Below are positions 1 through 11,720 of a DNA stretch of 64,000 nt, in pieces. Position 1 is the first letter of the stretch. The number at the start of each line of letters is the position of its first letter. Source of the DNA: Aphelocoma coerulescens (taxonomy: Eukaryota > Chordata > Aves > Passeriformes > Corvidae); the NCBI RefSeq assembly GCF_041296385.1, contig NC_091019.1, positions 15,330,531 through 15,394,530 on the forward strand, read 5' to 3'. Both the position numbers and the translations under genes were made by a program. The notes under the pieces are model-generated. The model was not told the origin of the DNA. It did no database searches and saw nothing but the letters and a program-made list of their open reading frames with translations.

Positions 1-3000
1 GATCCATCCATCTACTTTCTTAGATGAGTATGGCTTTCCTGCAGGAATTTGTTAAATTGTGTAAATTTAATTTTCGTATCCCTTCTGGAATATTGAACAA
101 AACTAATTTTGTGACTGTAGGGTTTGAAAGCAGAAGGGGCAGTAAGCTAATATAATTAATCATTGTGTCATTGCTGCAGAATAATGGACTAATTCTCTTC
201 CTAATTTCCAGTTACTTATCATTTGAAATCTCACAGGGAAAACAGCACTGTGTTAAAGAACAAGGAACAACCAATTAAAGTACGTGTTTTGTTTCATCAT
301 CTTAAGCAACTGTAACAGAACTGAGGAAACTCTGCTTGTGATTTATTAGTTGCATTTTTTGAGTTTTCATATACAGTTAGATATTTGCCTGAACTGCTTC
401 ATATGGAAAATGTAATGAATTTCCCCATATTGACATATTTTTGTGCATCAAATTTGCATTTTTAAAAAAAACAATCGAGTACATGGAATAATTAGCTTGA
501 GCTAAAATGAACAAAACAAGCAATCTAAAACTGTTTGTTAAAAATTCTAGATTTTTTTAATGCCAACTCTGAAAAATTAAAACCCCTTGCAGTTATAAGA
601 ATACAACTGTAATCTGACACTAAGTCCTAATTTGGGCCTCTTGAACTAAATACTTATCTTTCACTTACAGGACTGTTTTGAATATTTATTTCACTGCTGA
701 TCATTTTAAATTTACCTACTACCTGTCACTCATTTTGGTGTGGGACTGTGGGGTCTTCTAAATCTTTGCAGGTTCAGGTTTAGACTGGTGCAACAAAGAT
801 GACCAATATTTCTGATATCCCCCGCTGGGTTTGGAATCTGGATGATTTTAGAGAGAATACCAGGAAGGTAAAAGAGAACAAATAAGAATGAAGGAAAAAT
901 TGGATCAGAGATGGAGCTAAGGGAGGAGCTGGGAAAAAAAAAAAGCATGACAGAAATGACTGTGTGGAGCTCATAAAGAGGCAGCTGAGTACCAGATGAA
1001 GTGATGGAAAGGTAGAGTGGGAATGGAGGAGGGAATAGGAAGTTTTGGCATGTGTGAGATAAGGCTCTGTGGGATAGGTAGGACAGGAAGTGAATAGAAG
1101 AGGAAGATAATTTGGTAGCTTCTGTTGCTGTACAGAGTTCAGCATCATTTCAGGCTGAGCTTTCAACTAAAAATTCTCATTAAGTAGAGGCCCAGTAACC
1201 CTGTCAGAAAGGTTACAGCAAAAACACCAAACAAGGCAGCATTTTCCCCACTGTTTTTTATATAAGTCCAGCTAATTGAACAGAACTTGGAGGAAATACT
1301 AACTTGAACATTTTTATTTTCTTTCCTTGAACAGGAATTCAGCATGAACTTTTGTTAGTTTGAAGTTTTATTAATTTGGAACTTTAGTCATTGCTGAACC
1401 CAAATGAGAACCAAACAGAATAACTAACATATTTGACCCTCTAAGTACATACAAAAAATCCAAGATTAGTTTGCGGCAACACTGTTTTCTGCATTTTTTG
1501 TTTTGATCTCACTTTTCATTTATCCTGCCCAGATTCCTCCCAGGCTCCTGCTTTGAATCAGGTGGTGCTATAACTTGTAGAAGACCTTCTGGTGGGATGA
1601 GTTGGAGAGAATTCATGCTGGGGTTTCGACTGTGTGAATAGCATTGCTCAGAGCCCTCCTGGTTTTTGGTATTGCTTGATTACTGCTTCCATCCTCACAA
1701 CGAGCTCCAGGAAAGGTGCAGAGGAATGACCTCCCTGCCTGCCAGACTCTAGGGAGAATACTTCTCCATGTTGTGGTGTGCTGCTAAGTCAGCTGTCCTC
1801 ACTGCCTAATTGTCAGAGGAGCACTGCTGTGACAAGTCGCTTGGAAAAAGCAGGGATTGTGTGGCTTTTCATCTAGAACTGACATCAGGTGTTTTTAAGA
1901 AAAAAGCTGGGAGATTCATATAGAAATTGCCGTGCAAGAGTTCATGCCAGTTATGCTGTTAGCACAATTAAATGCTGCACAAGCAAGCTTTTGGAGCTTG
2001 ATTTTTGTTTTCCTCTGTCTGGAGAACATGGTGTCAAGTGCCCATTTTTTATTTTAAGAATAGTCTCTAAGACTTGATTGTTCTTTGATCCTAATGCTGT
2101 GTTGAAGGTAGTTCAAAGTTATAAGGAGTTATGTATGCTGTGTCTTAATGAAATGCTTGTCTGAAATTGTACTGATAGCCTGCTGTGAAAAAATCAATTT
2201 GCCATCAGCAACTGAATGTACTTGATGCTCAATTTAGTTCACCCAACTATTTCACGTTCGTTCCCTGTAGTAAAACAAAAGGGTCCTGAGAATTAATTAC
2301 AGTGTTAGCATCTGCTCGTGGCAGCTTTGCTGATGTACTTGGTGCAATAAGACACTTAAGGTGGGAGTGAGATGGAGTGTAAAGTTTTTCCCACTGCCAT
2401 TTCTTATGCAAATATCTTTTAAAGGACAGGCTCCTCTGGTGTTTCCTGTACTTTTTCTTTTGGCAGTAGAGCACTCAGTTGTGTTTAAAACTAGCAAATA
2501 CCAATTGCTTCCAGATAATTTGTATTATGTCACGTTTTCATCGTTCATATTTCTATAGCTATTGTTGGCTGCACAGTGGAGTTGTGTTTATTTGAATGCT
2601 GGTAATAACATTTCTTAGTTTAGAGTAAACCCCAAGCATTTTGGGGGATCAGCAGATGAATGGGAAGTTGCTGAAATTGGAGGTTCCTGAGATTCCCAGT
2701 GCTGAATCTCGTGTTAGTGTAATTCCAACCTGCTGTGCCAAGCACACTGTGGAGCAGCCTTGAATGCTGGACAAGGATACTTTTGTCTTGTGCAAAATCT
2801 TCTTTAACAGTTTCACCTTTTTTAACATTAAAAATTGTCAGTGTGCTCACATGCCAACCTAAATTGAGGTTTCTTTGTGCTGAACATATAAACTGAGCTA
2901 CAACAGAAGCACACGAAATACCAGTAACTTTAGGATTTTAATAGTTCATAATTTTGTATTTTAATGCATATCCAAGTAAATAAATCTTGATCACTTGGTC

Positions 3001-6000
3001 TAGAAGAAGGATCAGGTCCTGTACCTTTTGTCTGGGCTTTTTATTTCTTTTTTCTGAACCGTCACAAGGTATAAATTATCTTTCTTGGAATGCCTGAGAA
3101 AACATGATCTCTCAAATCCAAGAGATTTCCATTATTTGTAAGTTGTCTGTAAGTTCTGTCATGTCGGATTTGAAATGTGTTCATCCACATCACTGTATTT
3201 TGGGGAGGATCATAGATTTCTGTGAGAGAGTGCTTGAAATTTAATCTCGTCATGGATGATTGTGATACCTGTTAATGGTGGTAGAGTTTGAACTGTTTTC
3301 ATTGGAGAACGATTTCACTTCATGGAATTATAATAAACTCCCTAAATTTGGTGAAGTTGGACCAGGTTCATTTTAATTTTCTGTCCACTAGGTTGCCATG
3401 TACCAAATGCTTTTAACTTCTTATCTCATAAGAAGATTGTTGAAGCAGTGCCTGACACTGGTCAAATGCAGTGGTGATTAATACTGAAGTGAAAAGAAAA
3501 AAAAATAAATTAAATATTAAAAAAATGAATATTCTTATAAAACTGCAGTAACATAGTGTGACATTTAATATGCCCACCTGCATATCTTGTTTCTTCTATC
3601 CTCTAAAATTTTAGCTGAGGGTTCAAAGAGTTTTTCTTTGCTCCCCATTGGCTCAGGAACATTTCTGTATTTTGTAGATATGCTTTATTAGAACATCACA
3701 TGGCATGAAATTTAGACTCTCAGCATGTAGAACCATTTTTTGAAAGAACATTTGCTGCTCCTCCACAGCAAACCTGTCCTCTAAATAATTATTTTTGTAT
3801 CTACTTAGCAAGGCCATCTTAATTAGAAAAAAAGACATATTTCTTTATAAAAATAAGGTGGTTATTTATTAAAAGTGCTGTTGAGAATATTTGTGATCTC
3901 TTTAGACATGAACAGATAGGTGAATTGAAAACTAACATTTTTTATGGTTCTTGAATATAGTTCTTATCAAGGTATATGCTTCATGTGTTGTTGGACAGTA
4001 CTGAGGGGAGGGAAAAGTAGAAACCACTTCAATCATTCTATAATTTTTATAGTACATGGTTATTGTTGCCTTGAAAATACATTATACTTATTTACATAAG
4101 CTGTAAGGCTTCCAAACCAATTTTTTTTCGATGTTTGCTTTGGTCCATGAGGCATGCAAAGTCTTCTGATCTCCATTCCTTGCATGAGAAATAATTGTCA
4201 AAAAAAGAAGTGGTTTTTTTTGAATGCTTCAACAAAACAGAAATGGGAATTTGTATGTGCTTTCAATTTGATAGGAAGGAAAAAATAATTTTTTTCCTTT
4301 GGTATGGGAAAAGTATTCCTGATAGCCTAATACTTAATACAGTTGGGAGGAAAACTGTAGGTTTTGTACACCACTTAATTTCTCTAGACAATGAAATGTC
4401 TTCACCTGGAGAAGCAGCCTATTTTGTGTCTAGCATTTTTCATTAGAGGTACTAATTAGCAACAGCTAACAAATGATGCTGTTATGCATTAATACTCAGA
4501 AGTGCATCCAGGATGGATGGATCCACACTGGATCCATCACTGAAACTGGGGACACCTGCTCTCAGAGCTCTGGGCAAGATACCAAATGCAGAAATGGTGT
4601 TGAAACAGCACATATAGAATATTTAATATATTTTAAATCAATTCTTCAGTGGATTTTTTCAAAGTAAGCATCCTTTGTGTGGCTGCCTGCATTGCATGGA
4701 ATTAGACTTGATCATTCAGATTGTGCCAGGTAGAAGTTCCAATGAAGGGGTGAGAGGACTATTGTCTCTACTCAGGTCTGGTGTTGGTGAAATATAGAAT
4801 ATTTTGTTACACTCCTATTTAAAATAGATCAGTTTTCAAGCCAGATCATTGCCTTGATTGACTCCTTACTACACTTGTTTATCTCTGAGGCAAAAAGACC
4901 TTTCCTTCAGCTTTGAAAGGCCTTCATGATCTTTGCTTGGTTTGTGGGAGCTTGATACATCACATTTCAACCCTCACCTTCTTTTATAGTAGCAGAAGGG
5001 TTTCAAGTCCACCTTAAAATACTTCAGGAACTGAACTCACATGTGTAGTTAAGAAAAATAAATTCAATAGAGGTCCTTCTTTCAAATAACCCCTCTCTGT
5101 TGACTGTGGCTAGACATGTGGGGCAAATGCACACATAACAAAACTCTTGTTTCTTCTGCCCTCATTTTAGTCCAGCTCATAAATTTGGCAGATATTGATT
5201 TCATTTTCCTAAATTTTCCTAAAATAATCAATTATAAACTCAGACTAAAGTTATTATTTATGAGGTTACAGTACAGCTGCTAATTTTTTCATGCTCCTGT
5301 ACCCACCAGAAAATCAACCAAAAGGACTTTTTATTTGTGGGATATTTTTATTTTGTTGTTTTCTTGTTTGTTGGCTGCTTTGCACTGAAACATGTTTTCG
5401 TCTGCTTCCTTACCCAAGGCAGAAAAGTCTTATCTAATTTCTCAGGTTTTTAGTGTGTAGGCATAGAAAGGTTACAGGGTTGTGTTTTTTAGATGATTTC
5501 TCTTTTCATGTACTGTGTGCCAAGCCAGAAGTTTAGAGGGAAGGTAGGAACTTATATTAGAAGAAGTCTTTAATAAACCATCACAACAGGTACATAAATT
5601 TTATTGGAGGCTATTCCATTGACACAGCCCAATGCCTACTAAGATAAATATTTATGTAAGAGGGTGGTTTTTACTGGTATATCTTATTTCACTTATATTA
5701 GTTTTTTTAACTGCAGAAACAGTTTCATATTCTGTGTACAGCAGTCTGTGCAAAAATTCTGCAATAGCCTGTGTTATAAGTGAAAAACCTTTAGGGGTCT
5801 TCCAGTTGAAGAAGTTTGGAACAAGTGCATCAAATTTGATGGCAGGCAACCTTTAAGGAGGAATATAGACAGTTGTATTGGATGGGAAAAGTAAAGTAAC
5901 AGTAAGAATTAACTTTTACTCTTGACATTTCTCTTCAGTAAATAACTATCTTACAACAGTGCACATAATTCCTATGCCCCTGTTTGTATTCCTAAATTTT

Positions 6001-6799
6001 GATAGATTTCTGCATTTTACGACTGTTCAAACTGCATGTTGATGGCAGTAAAAATGAATGACATTTAATTTAGTACCACTGAGTTTTCATTTTCAAGGAA
6101 TATCTTAAGTAAAATGCTCAAATGTGATATACTCTGGGAGATCCTAGGAACAGTTTTCTGTACCCTTTTCCACCTTGCCAATCTTTGAGATTATAGATGT
6201 TATTTTGAGATTTTTGCATAATGTAAATAGCTGAGCATGTGTTTGTGTGCACTCAGCCATGTGTGTTCCTGGGAACTTTTTTATTTAATGTAAGAGAGAA
6301 ATTGGTACCTTCCCAGTTCATGATAACAAAGTATGGAATTAAGGAATACATACATTTTATTATGGCAGAAAACCAAACACAAAAGAACAGCACTGAAAAC
6401 AAGACACCAGGGTTAACAACTTTTAGGGAGAAAGGCCTACTTAATTGCTCACCTTTTTCTTCTTAAAATAATTACCTGATTTGTGACTTTGCATCAAAAT
6501 CTGCCTTACTGTCACATAGAAAATTAATTTTTAATTAGTGTGACCTTCAGTGCATTTGCACAGACACAGTGAAATCTGCAATTACTTGCAATTTTAGAAT
6601 TAATTTAAAATACATAATGATATAGTTGTTTACCTGTGTAACTTCATGCAGCATAGAATGCTTTTTCTTTGGCAGGCCCGTGTTTAGCTGATGCCTTATT
6701 TAATTTTTTAGTGATAAACCGTAGATAGCTTTTAAAATTCAGATTTTTGTGGGTAAGTACTGAGTGACTGAGCTGTTTTGATTGGTATCAGACAGTTTT

Positions 6800-6862
6800 A
6801 AGGCTGGCTTTACGTGTTTAAGCCAGCTTTATACATGTCATAGAGCTTTCATTATGAAAGCT
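6800..6862. repeat. two short inverted repeats in tandem
   Basis: GCTGGCTT at 6803-6810 pairs with AAGCCAGC at 6820-6827. Directly after it, AGCTTTCAT and its mirrored complement around 6844-6862 form a second small palindrome centred on one base. Arms are only 8-9 bp, so chance is possible. No repeat family was recognised. Confidence 0.4.
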
Positions 6863-9800
6863 TTAATACTGAGAATACCAAGTATCAGTACACAGAATAC
6901 CAAGAGATTTTCCTGCAATCATGTCTAAAGCACTTTCTCTTTTATATTTACTGTGGGAAAAGTGTTGGGCTGGATGCCATGACTCCAAATTGATTCCCAT
7001 CTCAATGGTGAGATCAGTAAATGTTTGATCTGAAAGGAAGAAATATTGATGATTTCTGAATATGAATTCTAACAAGTCTTTGTACAGTGGCCTCCAGTTT
7101 TCATCTGAGGTCACAGCACCTTTTATAAAGGATAGGTTGATCTTCTCCAGGCTATTAAAAAAGGAAATGTAGGATAAAGATGCCACCTTGTGGGTGAACT
7201 AAATGATGCAGTAGATGATTCAAAATGTTTAGCAAATAGATTCTATGCATTTGTGACTGGCTGTTGGAAATTGAGTTTACGTTTTCTTAAACATTTAGAG
7301 TTACTTTTGGATTTTAAGTTCGTGATTTTTTACGATGTCTCTAAGTAATTGCAGTTGAACCATTCTGGTGTAGTTGTTAACTGACTGCTAAAAATCATGC
7401 TTGTTATCACCACATAATTTTGGCATCAAATTCAGTGTATTGTTCCTAATGTATTAAAGCACAACTATAATGCTGTCATCCTAAGCTGACTGGGTAACAA
7501 AAAAACAAACAAAAAAAGAAGATTTTGTAGATATTCCCTGTATGAAAACAGCATGGTGATGCATTCAGCTTCCTGTGCTGGAATTCTCACTACATACCAA
7601 AATTAACATGTATTACACATTACATGTATTAATTAGTCATTCTTATCTGCATATCATGGATTTCTTACAGCAGTCAATGAAACACCGGGTGTCTGTAGCC
7701 TTGGTGCTATGGTTTTGAATCACCTTTGCCTTGGGCAGGTTTATATAGAGTGCTCTGGATTTTTAGGATATTATTTCAGTGTTTTTTTGACTCATTAGGT
7801 GGTAATGGCCTCTCAAGCTGCTCTATATGGGGAACAAAATTGAGAGAAATGGTACTAATACCTCTATTCTTGTCTAGATTTTCAGATATTCATTCATTTT
7901 GGATTTTGCTTTGGAAAATCCATGTTTGCTGTGCAGCCCCAGTTTCCTGCATAAGTATCTTACAAACTCTTCAGGATCACTGAAGCTCGTTTGTGGCATA
8001 ATGAATCTTTGATGTGATACTGGTGTGAGGAACACTTCTCAGTGTTAGGAGTTTTTAAAAAGTGTTCATATATGTCTACATGTGACCTCAGGTGAGGCAA
8101 GAGAGAAGCTAATGTGGGTTCTACCAAGACTGGTGTCAGGTTGTTATGGAAGCCAACCACATATTTCCTGGGAAAAGGCTGCAATGTTTTGATATTATTT
8201 TTCATCGTACAGTCTACAAATGAGGTCTTATTGCTAGCACTCTTTCAAAGGGTACTAGTTTGGGTTTTTTTCTTTTATCTTAGAGATTTTATGCTTAAGA
8301 CTGGACTCCATGTAAAAAAGTATCATGTGTACACAGGTATCTACAGGTAACCAGGTTGCTGAACTTGGTGAATATCTTATTTAAAGTACTATGAGCAACA
8401 TCGTGTTCCTTTGGCTTTGGATTTATTTCTTCCTGGTTTGTCTGCAGGTTTCGGGAGGATTGTTGATGCAACCTATGTAAATACCTTCCTAGGATTCTCC
8501 TTTTCCGTGACTAAATTTGGTTCAGATTAGGCAAAGGCAACTCCTGTCCTCTCCCTTTTGTATGGACAATTGGAGTAATGCAGGTGGGGCCTCTGCTGTG
8601 CAGCTGAGAAGTCATGGCTGGTAACTAATTTCTCCACATCTGGCATCAAAGATTATTTTATAAAGTCATGGTTTTACTTCTAGCCAAGAGATAGAGTTAG
8701 ATCTTTTATTTGGTAGCTGGAATGGTAGAGGAATTCCTGATACCCAGTCACAGCTCTGAAATCTGCTGCTTGCTCACATGTGTCCCCATGAGCTGCTGAG
8801 AAGACAGTGGGAGGTTGCAGTAGCACAGGGTCTTCCCTGTAAGCCCTGCTGTCTTTGGGGTCTCCTGGGGGCTGAATAGTAGTGTGGTGGCTTTTCTTGG
8901 CTGATGTTGACCATAAGAGGTCAGGTATTAAAACAAAAATCCATTACAGCATACTGAAAAATATTCCTAGCCTGAAGAGGCTTTAGGCTGTTCTCTGTTA
9001 TGCTCTGAGTTATCTGCCTTGGGCACCCTTAGGAAATGATCACTGACACAAGAATCACCCAAGAAGTCAAGCAATAGGTGCCAGATGCAGATTAGTTTTT
9101 GTGTGTGGTGGTGCATGCCTTTTAAGCATGCCAAGTTTTAATAACCCCATGCCCTATTATGACAGTGGTGTTTATGTCTATTTAAACACTAGTGCAAGAA
9201 ATTAACATCGTATTTACTGCTTCAAAATCTATTACTGCAGCTGTCTATTCCTAACATCCTGTAAGAGTGCTTTTGATTTGAATGATTTTTCTCTTCTATG
9301 GCAGCTGAGTATTCTGAACTTAATGCTTTGTGCCCTGCTCAGAAATTACAGGGTATACAAAATATACCCTGAAATTCATTCAAACTTTTAAAACTTATTA
9401 TGCCTAGCAGAGACAGATTTAAGATTACTGAGGTTTCTGGTTGAAGTACTCCAAGCAGAAATCCATACTCCATTAGGTTCTGAAACATTATGTGACCTTA
9501 ATTTTCCAGGTATTTTGCCCTTCAAATTGAAGACAGTATTTTAATACTATTTAAGTCTCCTGAAGAGCCTTGTAATACGGTAGGCTTAAGTTGTGAAACA
9601 TTTGAACAAAATGAAAGATAAAAAAGTAATTTAGGATTTTGTATTTTTTAAATGTATAGCAACATAAAGATATGCATCAAATAATATATTGAAATAGGCG
9701 ATAAAAATTGCATTTTTTTGGTGCATTTTCCAATGAAATTATGTGTACATGCAGTCAACCATATTTCTTGTATGAAGGTCTTTCTTCCCATTTGACTTTT

Positions 9801-10363
9801 TTAGGCAAAGGCATTTCCAGTGACTTGAATCTAGGGATTTGTCTCTTATGTTGTGGTTTACTTCAAATAAAATTCTACCTGCAGAGGAGATGTAGGATCA
9901 CATCTCAGGAGATGAAAGAGAATTTCAGAGCTAAACTTACTTGGTGAGGGAAAAAAAGAAAAATTATTTAAAAAAAAACTTGTAGAGAAAGTTAGGGGAG
10001 AAATTTGTTTTCTTATTAATAAAAGTGATACATTCTTTCAGCAGCGTTAAATACAAGGAAATGAAAATTATCAGCAGCTAGTGGTATGCCCAGCTCCATG
10101 AGATGTTAGAACTGGACCTAATAAATTACAGCAATGGCTTCTGATATTTCATCCCCTCTAAGATAATCCTTGAGCACTCCCATGGCTATGCAGTATGACA
10201 GAGGCAAAATATATCAATGCTGAAAAATCACAAAAAAAGAAAGAACAGTATATAATTGAACCGTAACAGCACTTATGCTGGATGTTAAATTATATATATT
10301 CATGTGTATATTTGTATATTTCGTGTGTATCTCAATGGTTACCCCAAGTTTTGGTGGTTTGGG

Positions 10364-10379
10364 TTTTTTTTTTTTTTTT
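10364..10379. repeat. poly-T run (16 nt)
   Basis: Uninterrupted T run seen directly. It could be the reversed poly-A tail of an old retroposed sequence on the - strand, but no recognisable element adjoins it. It lies about 200 bp from the edge of the LTR and is not part of it. Confidence 0.8.
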
Positions 10380-10573
10380 GGTGTAAAAATCACATTTTAT
10401 TCATACACACCAAAAAGGTGGTAATTGCAGGGTTTTCTGTAACTGCCTACAACACTGATTGCTATTATATACTGTAAAAACTTTTGTGTAGGTTGCCTTA
10501 GTCGAAGGTTTTAATTATTTTGCTAATAAGCCCAAAATGTTATTGAATGGAACATCCTTTTTACAGGCCTGTG

Positions 10574-11720
10574 TGCTGACACCTGCTGTCGTGGTGTGAC
10601 ACTGGCCCAATGCCAGGTACCCACGAGAGCTGCTCACTCACCCTCCCCTGCCACAGCTGGGCAGAGAAGGGAACAGGAAAAAATATTAATGAAGACTTCA
10701 TGAGTTCATAAGGACCAGGACAAAACACTTCAAGGGCAAAAGTTACAAAGTGAATGTATTGCTAACAGAATCAGAGGAGGATAATGAGAAGTAAAATAAA
10801 CCCTCAAACACACCTTTTCTCCCCCCTGCCCCTCCCTCCTTCCCCTGACGGCACCAGGAGACAGGGCCTGGGGGTTTGGTCAGTTCATCACCGAGATTTT
10901 CTTCCGCTGCTCCGGGAGAGGAGTCCTTCCCCTGTGAGCCTGTGGGGTCCCTCCCACAGGAGACAGCTCTCCACGAACCTCTCCCACGTGGCTCCACTCT
11001 CAGCAGCAGCAGCCACCCCGCCCCTGCTGCAGCGTGAGTGCCTCCCACGGGCACACAGTCCTCCCAAAACTGCTGCGCCGTGGGTCTCTTCCACGGGGTG
11101 CAGGGCCCCAAGGACAGGCTGCTCCAGCCTGGAAGCGGGGCCCTCTCTCCCCACCGGGTCTTCCACTGGAACACAGCCTCCTCCAGGCCTCCACCTGCTC
11201 TGGCACGGGCACCACCTCCCCCTGGGGCTGCAGGTGGATCTCTGCATCCCCCGTGGATCCCCATGGGCTGCAGGGGCACAGCTGCTTCACCATGGTCTGC
11301 ACCACGGCCTGCAGAGGCCCCTCGGCTCCAGGGCCTGGAGCACCTCCTCCCCCTCCTTCTCCACTGCCCGTGGTGTCCCATGCTGTTTTCCTCACATGTT
11401 CTCACCATCTCCTCTTCTCTGATTGGAAGGCAAAACTGTGTGACTTTGTTTTGATTTTCTTCTTAAATATGTCATCACAGAGGTGCTACCAAGCCCTCTC
11501 TCATTGGCCCAGTTTTGGCCAGCAGCATGTCTATCTTCAGAGCCATCAGCCATTGGCTCTGTCAGACCTGGTGGAAGCTTCCAGCAGCTTCCTCGCAGGA
11601 TCCATCTTTGTGGCCTCCCTGCTACCTAAAACCAGGCTGTGCCAAACCAGTACAGCTGCCGAACAGATTGTATGACTGCCACGATGTCAAAGAGAATGGC
11701 CTGGGATGTGGGTGTCAGCA
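10574..11720 (-). mobile_element. solo LTR of an avian endogenous retrovirus
   Basis: The ends are TGCTGACACC (10,574-10,583) and its exact reverse complement GGTGTCAGCA (11,711-11,720), so the element runs TG...CA as retroviral LTRs do. It is flanked by CTGTG and CTGAG, a 4-of-5 match that fits a 5-bp target duplication. Read on the - strand, a TATA-like ATATTTAAG lies near 11,461-11,470, then a GC-rich body with degenerate internal repeats of the CCCTGCAGCCCATGG type, then a segment ending near the CA. That order resembles passerine ERV LTRs of the TguLTR type; the family name is from memory. No gag, pol or env sequence adjoins, so it is a solo LTR left by recombination between two LTRs. 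The composition differs sharply from its AT-rich surroundings. Long open frames on both strands (for example 10,743-11,408 - and 10,784-11,422 +) are by-products of its stop-poor GC-rich body. Confidence 0.85.
11459..11471 (-). promoter_or_regulatory. TATA-like box of the solo LTR
   Basis: On the - strand the sequence reads GACATATTTAAGAAG between two GC-richer segments of the LTR. This is where the core promoter of this LTR class normally sits, at the U3/R boundary. Whether it is active cannot be told from sequence. Confidence 0.4.

Larger units (their letters stand above)
1..10573. other. AT-rich non-coding DNA, no gene recognised
   Basis: I read both strands for recognisable proteins, structural RNAs and repeat families and found none. 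Open frames are all under about 130 codons and look random in composition; the longest, about 128 codons on the - strand near 780-1166, is low-complexity and rich in Ser, Leu and Phe. Small structures seen are two short inverted repeats at about 6,800-6,862, a TA/TG-rich stretch near 10,285-10,335 and a run of 16 T at 10,364-10,379. If the 5' exons of the STK33 remnant downstream ever lay here, I could not identify them; this part of the protein is poorly conserved and hard to spot by eye. Confidence 0.6.
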
